Source: Parvularculaceae bacterium
GTDB lineage: Bacteria; Pseudomonadota; Alphaproteobacteria; Caulobacterales; Parvularculaceae
DNA length: 58,380 nucleotides
Reading direction: 5' to 3'
Assembly (NCBI GenBank): GCA_021776465.1
Contig: JAJFFU010000048.1
Coordinates: 1-58,380, forward strand
Each line of letters begins with the position of its first letter. Within the stretch, counting starts at the first letter, position 1. A program made the translations under genes and the position numbers. Under the pieces are notes generated by a model, which saw only the letters and a list, made by a program, of their open reading frames with translations, searched no databases and was not told the origin of the DNA. Below, piece after piece: positions 17,541-26,339 of the stretch.

Positions 17541-17566
17541 CGGCTGATGCTGTCAGCCGGTCTTTT
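17541..17566 (+). terminator. Hairpin between DUF819 and serine hydrolase genes
   Basis: CGGCTGA-TGCTG-TCAGCCG forms a 7-bp stem and is followed by GTCTTTT. It could be a partial terminator or an mRNA-processing hairpin just before the next start codon. It lowers, but does not exclude, co-transcription. Confidence 0.45.
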
Positions 17567-17569
17567 GAG

Positions 17570-18757
17570 ATGAGAAAATATATATATATGAAACTATATT
17601 GCAAATTGGGTAGGGCCATTTTATTTGGCGCAACGCTGGTTTTGAGTGCGTGCTCAACGCCGCAGCCTCACCCTGTCATTCAGAATCGCGGATTATCCAC
17701 CTTTGTGAAATCATTTGGAGATGCGGGGCCCGGCTGTGCCTATGCAATCCGCAAACAAGGCGTGCTTCTTGCCGAAGATGCGAACGGCTTAAAAAATATT
17801 GGAAGCAAGGCACGCCTTACCGCGTCGAGTTTTTTCGACATTGGGTCTGTCAGCAAGAGTTTTACCGCGGCAGTGATCCTCGATCTTGAAGCCGCCGGCG
17901 CGCTGTCACTCAATGATCCGCTATCGAAATACATTTCTGGACTGCCCACCTGGGGAGGGCGTGTGACCATTGCCGATGCCATGTATATGCGCTCGGGCGT
18001 TTCGGAATTCAGGTTTGATTCTCCGGATGTTCCCGGATGGGAGGCCGATCGCCTTTATGGGACGGACCTATCTCCGCGTGACATCGTGTCAGCCGATCAG
18101 ATCATAGATGCAATAAAGACAATGGCAGACCTGAACTTCGAACCCGGTTCGTCGTATGAATACAGCAATTCAAACTACTTGTTGCTCCGCCGGGTTGCGG
18201 AGTCATCAAGCGGGTCGGCTTTCGAGATGTTAGTTAAGAATGCCGCCAAACGCATCGGCGGCATTGATATTAGAATATCGGACTTTCGCGAAGGGCGGCG
18301 TCAATCCCGGTCCGACGTGACCGGGTATGATCTTGGGGCGTCTGAAACCAGCGTACCACTGCTAAGCGATTGGGATGTGCTCGGCGCCAGCAGCATTTGG
18401 ACGAGTGTTCGTGATCTTGCATCATGGGGCGAGGGGTTGATGTTAGATAGTGATCGTTTTGAAAAGCACGCCCGAATTGGCATAGAACGAAACTCGGAAG
18501 ACGAAGAGCACCGAGGTTACGGTGCGGGGTTGATGACAATACACATTAACGACGAGCGCATTGTCTATCACCTCGGCGGTACAGAGGGTTTTTCATCCGG
18601 TGTCTTCTTACGGCCGGAACGCAGCGAAGTGCTGGCTTTTTCCTGTAATATGTCGCCGGACCTGTTTTTTTTTCGGGGACTTGCCGGAGCCTCACGCGAG
18701 CAGCTTGCTGCGCATAAGGAATTGGTATTCCTGAAGCTGTGGTTGTCCGACAGTTAG
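17570..18757 (+). CDS. Serine hydrolase lipoprotein, class C beta-lactamase fold
   Basis: The product is about 395 residues. A signal ending in the lipobox LSAC (Cys near residue 28) predicts a membrane-anchored periplasmic enzyme. The active site is of penicillin-binding/class C type: S-V-S-K (the SxxK nucleophile), YSN (YxN) and the HLGG segment in place of KTG. Such enzymes act as esterases, D-aminopeptidases or amidases rather than true beta-lactamases. It lies downstream of the DUF819 transporter, which fits a hydrolase that feeds a transporter. A second ATG at 17588 is possible. Confidence 0.8.
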   Translation: MRKYIYMKLYCKLGRAILFGATLVLSACSTPQPHPVIQNRGLSTFVKSFGDAGPGCAYAIRKQGVLLAEDANGLKNIGSKARLTASSFFDIGSVSKSFTAAVILDLEAAGALSLNDPLSKYISGLPTWGGRVTIADAMYMRSGVSEFRFDSPDVPGWEADRLYGTDLSPRDIVSADQIIDAIKTMADLNFEPGSSYEYSNSNYLLLRRVAESSSGSAFEMLVKNAAKRIGGIDIRISDFREGRRQSRSDVTGYDLGASETSVPLLSDWDVLGASSIWTSVRDLASWGEGLMLDSDRFEKHARIGIERNSEDEEHRGYGAGLMTIHINDERIVYHLGGTEGFSSGVFLRPERSEVLAFSCNMSPDLFFFRGLAGASREQLAAHKELVFLKLWLSDS

Positions 18758-18802
18758 GTTGATGTTCCTTGTACGGTGGTGTGCGCGATCAGTCTTGTAT
18801 TG

Positions 18803-19417
18803 CTAACTGAGAAGTTTAAGCATTTTTCTAAATGTTTTTGCTGATGCTGACGGGCTGACTTTTTCGGGATCAGCACAATATTGAGAACTGAGACCGTCTA
18901 CGAATGCTTGAATTGTATCGGCGAACTCCCTTGAATTTACACCACTGAAAGCGCCGTCGCGTTTTGCCTTATTGATAAGGCGCACAAGGTATTTGCGTTG
19001 TGTTGCATTGGCGTGCGCCATATAGCTGCGTTTTTCCTCAATGTCGCCGAAAGATCCCAGCGTATCCAGATAGAGAATAAATTCGTCCTGGTGGCTCTCA
19101 AAGTACGAAGCACAGATAACCGGAAATGACAGTATTTTTTCCGCACTATCGTCGATACCATTTAATTCATCAGTGATGTGCGCGCCATAACTGGAAAGTA
19201 TTTCTTCGAGGACGGCCTTTCCAAGATCAGATTTACTGCCGAAATGATAGAGAATAACGCCTTTGCTCACCCTGATCGCTTCGGCGATCTGTGAAATGGT
19301 GGAGCGCTCAAACCCCGTGATGAGAAAGATATCACGCGCCGCTTCGATAATCTGCTTGCGCCGTGCTTCTTCGATAAAGGTGGGCCGCTCGGGCGCCGCG
19401 CGGTTTGATCGGGCCAT
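18803..19417 (-). CDS. TetR-family transcriptional regulator, likely controller of the island
   Basis: The 204-residue protein has an N-terminal TetR DNA-binding domain (about residues 17-63): RKQIIEAARDIF, TISQIAEAIRVSKGVILYHF, then the GSKSDL turn. The C-terminal ligand domain is variable, as usual. It is the only specific regulator gene in the 13.3-31.7 kb block and is transcribed away from the MFS gene. The intergenic region holds a TGACC-type operator plus extra half-sites, so autoregulation is likely. The inducer would be the substrate or a CoA intermediate, which is unknown. Confidence 0.85.
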   Translation of the reverse strand: MARSNRAAPERPTFIEEARRKQIIEAARDIFLITGFERSTISQIAEAIRVSKGVILYHFGSKSDLGKAVLEEILSSYGAHITDELNGIDDSAEKILSFPVICASYFESHQDEFILYLDTLGSFGDIEEKRSYMAHANATQRKYLVRLINKAKRDGAFSGVNSREFADTIQAFVDGLSSQYCADPEKVSPSASAKTFRKMLKLLS

Positions 19418-19504
19418 CTCAAGAATTCTCCAATATCATGACATATTTCTTTTCAGAGGCGAGGGTTTCTTATGCGCAAAGACTTGTAGCAGAAAGAAAG
19501 AAAA

Positions 19505-19548
19505 TGACCAGCCTGATAGAAAACTGACCAATGGACAAATGAATGACC
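19505..19548. promoter_or_regulatory. Operator array between tetR and the MFS gene
   Basis: TGACC-AAT-GGACA (19525-19537) is the island motif with one mismatch in the right arm. Two extra TGACC half-sites start at 19505 and 19544, 20 and 19 bases away, about two helical turns each. The array is about 108 bases from the tetR start and 89 from the MFS start. Confidence 0.55.
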
Positions 19549-19625
19549 AGTGTGTAACTTGAATTGCCCTGCGGCGCGGAAAGCGGCCTGCCACCCGTGC
19601 TTTGCCAAATGTGAGATGCGTGGAA

Positions 19626-20993
19626 ATGACAGCCGTGCCCATATCCCGATGGCGATTGGCGGCCTATGCCAGCCCGGCGATGATCACCTATCTCGCCTGG
19701 ATGCCGCTCGGCTATGTTGTTGCAAAATTTTACGCGAAATATACATCTCTCGACCTTGCCACAATTGGATTGATTATCTTCGTCGGGCGTCTTTTTGACG
19801 CCTTTAGCGATCCCCTTGTCGCTTACCTCTCAGACAGATTTGACACGCGTTGGGGGCGCAGAAAGCCATGGATTGTTTTAAGCGCACCGGTTTTCGCCAG
19901 CGGATTCGCCATGCTGGTAATGCCGCCAAACGATATTCATTGGAGCTATTTTCTTCTGGCGAATGTTATTCTCTATTCCGGCTGGACATTCTTTGAAGTT
20001 AGTCATGTCGCCTGGGGGTTGGAGCTGGATCGTAGCCACGACGGGCGCACAAAAATTGCCGTGTTGTTAAAGCTCTTTGCATACATCGGGTCGCTCGCAT
20101 TTTTTGCTTTTCCATTCATCTTTAATCCCGACCCAAATTCCACGGAATTTACAAGGCCGGTCATGACGGCGCTCGGCCTTGTCGTCGTGGGCGCCTTTCC
20201 TGTGTTGGTTTTGTTTTCTGTTCTGGCCGCACCATCAGAGCAACGGCTGGGAGATCAACCCTATCGTTTGCGCGAAGTGTTTAAAGAAATCAGACGCAAT
20301 CCGCATTTGCTCACTTATCTTGGCGGCTTCGGCGCCTGGGTTGTTGCTGATGGCGTAATCATTGGCTTGTTCATTGTTTATGTGGATGCATTTCATAATC
20401 TCTCGTCAGCAGAAGGCATCATTCTTCTTGCGGCGTACCTCAGTAGGGTTTTGGCGGCGCCCGTCGCGATGGTGATGCTCACGCGATTTTCGCGTCCCAA
20501 ATTTTGGTTGGGCGCTTGCATCGCAAATGCATGTCTTTATCCAATTCTCATTTTCATGCCGCAAGGTGCAGAAGCGCTGCCGTTGCTCGTCGGATTTGCA
20601 GTTGTTGCGGGGGTGATCGATTGTGCTATCGGCATTCTTGCGATTACGTTGTTGGGCGATTTAATTGACGAGGACGCTGCGCGAACGAGGCGGGACAAGG
20701 CGGCAAGTTATAAGGCATGCGTAAACCTTGCCGAGAAATCACTGCGTGCGCTAGGAATCAGTGGTGGTCTGTTTGTGGTCGGTGCAGCTGGATTGACGAT
20801 TGGGCAAGGCAACTCCACGGTGTCTCTACTGATTCTTGTTGGGATTTTGGCCGGCGCACCGAGCCTCCTCAATCTCATTTCGGCGTTTACCATGCGCCGG
20901 CTGCCATTTTCGGGACCTGTTGCTTCAACGCCTATTCCTGACGGCGCTGAAATTCACAAGCCGACGCGTCAGTCTACCGGGCGCGTAGATTGA
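19626..20993 (+). CDS. MFS transporter, GPH (MelB-like) type
   Basis: The 455-residue protein has about twelve hydrophobic segments. Near the N-terminus it carries the glycoside-pentoside-hexuronide family signature: FVGRLFDAFSDP followed by YLSDRFDTRWGRRKPW. Despite the family name, many members in catabolic clusters move other solutes. The ATG at 19626 is chosen over a TTG at 19602. The stop overlaps the amidase start by one base (TGATG), so the two are coupled: import followed by amide hydrolysis. An operator array lies upstream. Confidence 0.85.
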   Translation: MTAVPISRWRLAAYASPAMITYLAWMPLGYVVAKFYAKYTSLDLATIGLIIFVGRLFDAFSDPLVAYLSDRFDTRWGRRKPWIVLSAPVFASGFAMLVMPPNDIHWSYFLLANVILYSGWTFFEVSHVAWGLELDRSHDGRTKIAVLLKLFAYIGSLAFFAFPFIFNPDPNSTEFTRPVMTALGLVVVGAFPVLVLFSVLAAPSEQRLGDQPYRLREVFKEIRRNPHLLTYLGGFGAWVVADGVIIGLFIVYVDAFHNLSSAEGIILLAAYLSRVLAAPVAMVMLTRFSRPKFWLGACIANACLYPILIFMPQGAEALPLLVGFAVVAGVIDCAIGILAITLLGDLIDEDAARTRRDKAASYKACVNLAEKSLRALGISGGLFVVGAAGLTIGQGNSTVSLLILVGILAGAPSLLNLISAFTMRRLPFSGPVASTPIPDGAEIHKPTRQSTGRVD

Positions 20994-22405
20994 TGACGGA
21001 TGAGGCGACGCTGGTTGATCTATCGGTAGTGGAGCAGGTCCGTCTGATCATTGATCGGCGCGTATCCGCGACTGCGTTAGTGAGCGCGTATTTAGGTCGC
21101 GTGGACCGCTACAACGAAGCGATCGGCGCCTTTGTTCACGTCGATCACGACGGTGCATTGAAAGAAGCCTCAGGGATTGACGACAGGCTAAACCGAGGGG
21201 AGGCGGTCGGTCCGCTCGCGGGCATTCCCTATGGCGTCAAAGATTTCAGCAATGTACGCGGCATGCCCACTTATGCGGGGTCGCATGCGCTTTCTGACGG
21301 TCAAGCCGAACCCGTTGATGATCCCATGGTTGCGCGATTGCGTGCAGCGGGCGCCATCGCGATCGGCAAAACAAACGTTCCGGAATTCGGGATGCATTCT
21401 GCAACTTATAATGAGCGGTTTGGCGTCACGAGAAACCCCTGGAATTTGGAATGCACGCCAGGCGGCAGCAGCGGCGGTTCCTCAGCGGCGGTTGCTGCGG
21501 GGCTCGTCTCCTTCGCTACGGGGTCCGACGGGGGCGGGTCAATCCGAACGCCTGCGGCGTTTTGCGGCCTTATTGGCATGAAGTCCACATCAGCGCTTGT
21601 GCCGCGCGCCTCTGGCGAGTCACAACTATCTTGTCTCGGCTTTTTAACGAGAACGGTCGCTGATACGGCGCGCCTTCTCGACACCGCTGGTGGTGCTCAT
21701 TCCTGCGACAGGCTTTCCGTTTCGCTACCCGCCGAGCGGCTTGAACGCTTAATGCAGTCACTCAATGTGTCGGGGCTCAAGATCGCGTGGTCGCCAGACT
21801 TCGGCTATGCGCCGATGGAAGCCGAAGCCGTGAGCATCGCCAGGGAAGCATTCGAACAGCTCGTCGACAGCGCGGCATTGGAGAGGAAAGAGATCAGCAT
21901 TGATTTGCCGAACGTATACAAAGACTGGATTGTGGGCTCACTGAATTTTCTTGCAGAGGAGCTAGCGTTGGACGGTGTTGATATCACTAAGCTTGATCAA
22001 CGCACACAGGCGCTTCTGGCGTCTTTTTCTAAGTCCGACCCAAATGAGCATATCCGCATTCAAAAAAGCTATTGCGAATTGGAACGGCGCGCATCGGCGC
22101 TGTTCAGCGAAATTGATTTGATTGCAACACCGTCAACCGCATGCGCCGCCTTTGGCGCCGAAGAAGAACCGCCGCAGATGATCGGCGGGCGCGATGCTGT
22201 TTGGACTGGGGCCGAGCCGCTTTCGATGTTTGCCAATGTTCTGGGGGTACCTGCCATCTCAATCCCTGCTGGTCTCACCAAGGATGGGTTGCCAATCGGT
22301 TTGCAGATTGCCGCCCGCCGGTTTGACGATGGTCTGTTGCTTCGGCTTGCGCGTATGGTTGAGGAGACCAGACCATGGCCGCTATTAGCGTTGGATTTTG
22401 CGTAA
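20993..22405 (+). CDS. Amidase (amidase-signature family)
   Basis: The 470-residue cytoplasmic enzyme hydrolyses an amide bond through the Ser-cisSer-Lys triad. The Lys is in GIPYGVKDF (about residue 80), the cis-Ser is in the glycine/serine-rich TPGGSSGGSSAAVAAG, and the nucleophile Ser is in GSDGGGSIRTPAAF. Family length is normal. No signal peptide is present. The ATG at 20993 overlaps the MFS stop. In context it would cleave an imported amide, releasing an amino acid and an acyl part that the neighbouring ligase could activate; that order is inference. Confidence 0.88.
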   Translation: MTDEATLVDLSVVEQVRLIIDRRVSATALVSAYLGRVDRYNEAIGAFVHVDHDGALKEASGIDDRLNRGEAVGPLAGIPYGVKDFSNVRGMPTYAGSHALSDGQAEPVDDPMVARLRAAGAIAIGKTNVPEFGMHSATYNERFGVTRNPWNLECTPGGSSGGSSAAVAAGLVSFATGSDGGGSIRTPAAFCGLIGMKSTSALVPRASGESQLSCLGFLTRTVADTARLLDTAGGAHSCDRLSVSLPAERLERLMQSLNVSGLKIAWSPDFGYAPMEAEAVSIAREAFEQLVDSAALERKEISIDLPNVYKDWIVGSLNFLAEELALDGVDITKLDQRTQALLASFSKSDPNEHIRIQKSYCELERRASALFSEIDLIATPSTACAAFGAEEEPPQMIGGRDAVWTGAEPLSMFANVLGVPAISIPAGLTKDGLPIGLQIAARRFDDGLLLRLARMVEETRPWPLLALDFA

Positions 22406-22448
22406 TTTTGAATCATCGGGTGTAAAGCGGCAAAAAATATAACGGGCA

Positions 22449-24068
22449 TCAAGACTGAGCAATCAGTTTCAACGATTTTTTGTCGATCTTGCCATTCGGG
22501 AGCATCGGCAGCTCGCTCATAATGGTGAAGCGTTTTGGAATTTTATAGTTTGCAAGCCGTTCCCGGCAATATGTTTTCAAAGCGGGAGCAGTGAGGTCGC
22601 CTGATTTTGCGATGACGAAAGCATGTCCTATCTCCGCATAAAGCGGGTCGCGAATACTGACCACAGTCGCCATGGCAACTTCGGGATGTGTTTCAATAGC
22701 CTGTTCGACTTCGGCCGGATAGACATTGTATCCACCTGATTTGAACATCTCCGAGCGCCGACCAACGATTGACATCATGCCGTCGTCACGGCGCATTGCG
22801 AGATCGCCTGTGCGCAGCCATCCGTCTTTGGTGAAGGCGGCACGCGTCGCTTCGGCATCGCGCCAATACCCTTTCATCAGAAATTCACCGCGGACATAGA
22901 TTTCACCAACTTCATTGGCGGCTGCAGTGATGTCATCGCCCTTGAATATGTCTATTTCATACTCCGGCGGAGAAAATCCGATTGTATTTGCAAACTGCTC
23001 GTCGGTGAAATCGCGGCCGCGTGCGAAAATAATGTTGCCGGTTGTCTCGGTCATCCCGTAAACATTGGCAAGCGCAGGGGAAATGGCGCGCAGGCGACGA
23101 ACCAGATCGATGGATGCGGCGTTGCCGCCCCACATGATTATTTTGAGTGAGCTAAGATCATAGGTTTCAAAATCAGGCTGGGACAATTCCATTTGTAACA
23201 TCGCCGGAATTTGACCCAGATGCGTAATCCGCTTGTCAGCGATCGCTTCGAGCACGGCCGCCGGGTCAAATTCCGGCATAAAGATCACCGATCCGCCTGC
23301 GACAAGTGTCGTTGTGCACACATCGCCTACGCAAGCGATATGATTGATTGGGAAATTACAGAGTATTTTTTGTCCATCAGCCCACAAATTATATTTGGCG
23401 TCGGTTCGTGAGCAAAAGATGAGCCCGCGATGGGTAATCATGGCGCCTTTTGGAATGCCGGTCGTGCCGGATGTGTAGACGATCAGGCAGGCATCATCCT
23501 TTTCGACGCTGGCCCGGCGAGCTTGCAGCGCGCCATCCGAAATATCAGCCCCGCTTTCCAGAAAAGCGTTCCATTGAGGCGTGTCGCAATTTTGCACGTC
23601 GTCTTGCGGGCTGGCCGGCGGTAATCCCATGAGGCGAACATCCAATTTTTTGTCGACGATGATTTGCGTTAATTCGTCCCGATAGCGCCTGCCTGTATAG
23701 TTGGCTGGCGCAAAAACCAGTGACGGAGCGCAATGTGTCAGAGGATGACTTAGCTCATGAAGCGAATATTTTGGATTGAGGCCAACCCAAATGGCGCCGA
23801 TTGAGGCAGTGGCGAGAAAGATTTCAAAGAACAATGTGCATGGAGGCGACAACATCGCGACGCGATCGCCTTTTGCGATGCCCGCCACAATGAGCGCTTT
23901 GGCAATGGCGTTAACATCCCTGTTGGCGCGCTCGTAGCTTTGCGTGTCTCCGTCTATCACAAATGCGTCGCGCTCGGGAAAGTGCTGTGCTCCATAGCCA
24001 AGATAGTCGCTGAGAAGCTTGAGATCTGGCGGCACGGCGTTTTGTGGCCGGTGTGCGTGTTTGAGCAT
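22449..24068 (-). CDS. Acyl-CoA synthetase (AMP-forming, class I adenylating enzyme)
   Basis: The 539-residue protein carries the ANL-superfamily motifs in order: IVYTSGTTGIPKGAM (ATP loop), VYGMTETTG, GWLRTGDLA and the C-terminal GKIDKKSLK with the catalytic Lys. It activates a carboxylic acid to its CoA thioester. Chain or ring preference cannot be read off. It starts 20 bases after the serine hydrolase gene ends, so both are probably one transcript from the operator-bearing divergent promoter. The product would be the natural substrate supply for the enoyl-CoA hydratase in the island. Confidence 0.88.
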   Translation of the reverse strand: MLKHAHRPQNAVPPDLKLLSDYLGYGAQHFPERDAFVIDGDTQSYERANRDVNAIAKALIVAGIAKGDRVAMLSPPCTLFFEIFLATASIGAIWVGLNPKYSLHELSHPLTHCAPSLVFAPANYTGRRYRDELTQIIVDKKLDVRLMGLPPASPQDDVQNCDTPQWNAFLESGADISDGALQARRASVEKDDACLIVYTSGTTGIPKGAMITHRGLIFCSRTDAKYNLWADGQKILCNFPINHIACVGDVCTTTLVAGGSVIFMPEFDPAAVLEAIADKRITHLGQIPAMLQMELSQPDFETYDLSSLKIIMWGGNAASIDLVRRLRAISPALANVYGMTETTGNIIFARGRDFTDEQFANTIGFSPPEYEIDIFKGDDITAAANEVGEIYVRGEFLMKGYWRDAEATRAAFTKDGWLRTGDLAMRRDDGMMSIVGRRSEMFKSGGYNVYPAEVEQAIETHPEVAMATVVSIRDPLYAEIGHAFVIAKSGDLTAPALKTYCRERLANYKIPKRFTIMSELPMLPNGKIDKKSLKLIAQS

Positions 24069-24088
24069 GGGGCGAAACTATATCCTTG

Positions 24089-26083
24089 CTAGGCGGGCAA
24101 TCCGCCGAACCCAAACATGTTCCAGACATTTAGCTGCCACGCGAAAATGGAGAGTGCGGCGAGGGACAGCCAAGCACCGACAATGAGCTTTGCTGGATAC
24201 GTTTGCGCTCTGAGGCCAAAGCCTAACTTCACAATTGCAACACCGACCAGAAAAACGCCAGCGGGCGGCAACAGGAAGTAAAGGCGCGTTTCATCAGATA
24301 CCCCATAAACCAGGTCCTGATTGAATTTGCTGAGTATGAGGGGAATGAATGCAAAAGCCGTCAGTGTTCCCAAAATAGGAAGTGATGCGCTGCCCCAGAG
24401 AAGCGTTGAACTTTGCTTGGCGCCGGCAAGGAACCCTGCAAGGGTTAGTCCGATGCCGATCGCGCCAACAGCAAGGCTCGCAACCAATAGTGCAAGATGC
24501 AGGCGCAAATTTTCACTGTTTGGCGTCTTCTCAAACATGAACGATCCTATCTTCGAAAACATCAACTCAGTTTCGTCCGTCGCAGAGTTTCTGTGGGCGA
24601 CCAGCGCGCCAAAAGCGCGGGCGCCGTCAAGCCCTGGATTTGCAGGAACATAGACGCCTTCCTTTATGCGACGATAGGGTCTTTGCTTTCCAAAGAATTG
24701 TACCTTGATGTCTTTGTCGTTCACTTTTGTAACCGAGACGCCGGTCGTCATCGGCCAGAATAGTTTTTCGATTGTGGATATGTTTTTTCGGCTAGGTACA
24801 AACGTTCCCTCGACGTCATCAGTGGCGTTCGGCACAGGTTCGCCAGAAAAGAGGTTGTCGCCGTCCTCGCCAGGAAAGTAACGGTCCATGAAACCGGAGA
24901 TTATCTGCGTGGCAGCGTCGCCAGTCTGGTCACTATTAAAGGAAATAAAGATCGATACTTTTTCATTGGGCATCATCAAGAATTGCGTTTTGTAAAAACT
25001 GATGTCTCCGCCATGTCCAATGGTTGTGCGGCCGTTCCACATAGACTGTTCAAAACCGAACGTCATTCCTGCAACTTGCGGAACATTGCCGAATTGGCGC
25101 TCATGCATACTCTCCCAAGCTTGGGCGCCAAGCACTGCCGTGTTCGGTGTCGCCGACAAATGCGCAATAGCAAACTGTGCCATGTCCGTCGCGGTCGTCA
25201 TCATAGCTCCGTTGGGGTAAAGGTTCATATATTCAAACTGACCTTTGACGCGCGCGCCATCTCGGATTGTGTATCCGCTTGCGAGGTCGTTGATGAGATC
25301 AGGCTGAAGCGGCTGACGGATTGAGCTGTGTGTCATATTAAGCGGAGTGAAAATATTTTGCTCAAGGTAGTCAGGATAGGGCGCGCCTGAAACGCGTTCG
25401 ACGATGTACCCTGCTAACGCAGCGCCATAATTCGAGTAGGCGGTTCGGGCGCCAGGTGGCGCCGCTCTTTCTGGCAGCATCCGTTTTACCGTGTTTGACA
25501 ACGGTTCGCGTTCCGCGGCAGTGCGAACGGACGCGCCAATGTTAACAGCCTCAAAGCCTGACGTGTGCGTGATTAAATGGCGTAGTGAGATCGGTTGGCC
25601 GGGAAATGTGTCCGGAATGGAAAAATCCAGATAGGTGTTGATGTCTTCATCTAAGGCCAATTTCCCGCGATCGGCGAGCTGGATGATGCTCATCCACACA
25701 AATGGTTTTGATACTGATGCAACGCGAAAGAGATGGCGTTCCGGATCGACAGGTATCTGTGCGGCCACATTAGAAAACCCGACCCCCCGCAAATAGACAA
25801 TATTATTGCCCTGGGTAACCGCGACTGCAGCGCCGGGTATCTTGTTGGCGTTCATCTGTTCACGCACAAGACCATCAAGAAAAGTTGCGAGATCCTCTGT
25901 ATCGAATTTTGAGGACTGGTTGTCCTTAGAGGTTTCGACGGACTGCGGCGCCGTAATATTGGATGGCGCGGCAGTACTGGGCGCTGAGTTCAGAGCCAGG
26001 GCTAGGCAGACAATGAGCGATGTTAGCCATTCTCTGGGCGAGGGGATTTTCGATTTGTGGTGCTGTAGAGGCTGATAGGCCAT
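24089..26083 (-). CDS. Exported serine hydrolase (beta-lactamase fold) with C-terminal membrane segments
   Basis: The 664-residue protein starts with a signal or anchor (hydrophobic stretch about residues 18-40). The catalytic domain has S-V-S-K, YSN and HGG motifs of the class C/D-aminopeptidase family, and the following part is beta-rich. Four hydrophobic segments in the last 150 residues (for example LALLVASLAVGAIGIGLTLA) anchor it in the membrane. The active site should face the periplasm. ATG 26083 is preferred: GCGAGG lies eight bases upstream, and the longer frame to 26140 would run through the operator. It leads the ligase operon and diverges from the TonB receptor. Confidence 0.82.
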   Translation of the reverse strand: MAYQPLQHHKSKIPSPREWLTSLIVCLALALNSAPSTAAPSNITAPQSVETSKDNQSSKFDTEDLATFLDGLVREQMNANKIPGAAVAVTQGNNIVYLRGVGFSNVAAQIPVDPERHLFRVASVSKPFVWMSIIQLADRGKLALDEDINTYLDFSIPDTFPGQPISLRHLITHTSGFEAVNIGASVRTAAEREPLSNTVKRMLPERAAPPGARTAYSNYGAALAGYIVERVSGAPYPDYLEQNIFTPLNMTHSSIRQPLQPDLINDLASGYTIRDGARVKGQFEYMNLYPNGAMMTTATDMAQFAIAHLSATPNTAVLGAQAWESMHERQFGNVPQVAGMTFGFEQSMWNGRTTIGHGGDISFYKTQFLMMPNEKVSIFISFNSDQTGDAATQIISGFMDRYFPGEDGDNLFSGEPVPNATDDVEGTFVPSRKNISTIEKLFWPMTTGVSVTKVNDKDIKVQFFGKQRPYRRIKEGVYVPANPGLDGARAFGALVAHRNSATDETELMFSKIGSFMFEKTPNSENLRLHLALLVASLAVGAIGIGLTLAGFLAGAKQSSTLLWGSASLPILGTLTAFAFIPLILSKFNQDLVYGVSDETRLYFLLPPAGVFLVGVAIVKLGFGLRAQTYPAKLIVGAWLSLAALSIFAWQLNVWNMFGFGGLPA

Positions 26084-26126
26084 CGTAAATCCTCGCAAGG
26101 GTTGATGGTGAGTGATTCCACAAAAC

Positions 26127-26139
26127 TGACCAACGGTCA
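26127..26139. promoter_or_regulatory. TGACC-N3-GGTCA operator upstream of the serine hydrolase
   Basis: TGACC-AAC-GGTCA has perfect 5-bp arms, extended by a further A/T base pair. It lies 44-56 bases upstream of the hydrolase ATG, an ideal place to block that promoter. Confidence 0.65.
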
Positions 26140-26227
26140 AATAGTGAGGAGGCTATCTTTATATCGACAATAGCGCTTTACCTGAGTTAAGCGCCAGTCC
26201 TGTTTCGAGCGCATAAACAGCAAAAAT

Positions 26228-26259
26228 TGACCATTAAAAAAAAATTTGACCACGGGTCA
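26228..26259. promoter_or_regulatory. TGACC-N3-GGTCA operator plus half-site upstream of the TonB receptor
   Basis: TGACC-ACG-GGTCA (26247-26259) has perfect 5-bp arms. An extra TGACC half-site begins 19 bases earlier at 26228, the same spacing as in the tetR region. It lies about 81 bases upstream of the receptor ATG. Confidence 0.65.
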
Positions 26260-26339
26260 TTTTGATGTATTATTCCATCAAAAGACGTTGCAGCGCGAAA
26301 TGCGCGCAAAAATAACCTAGCTTTTAATGGGGAAACACC

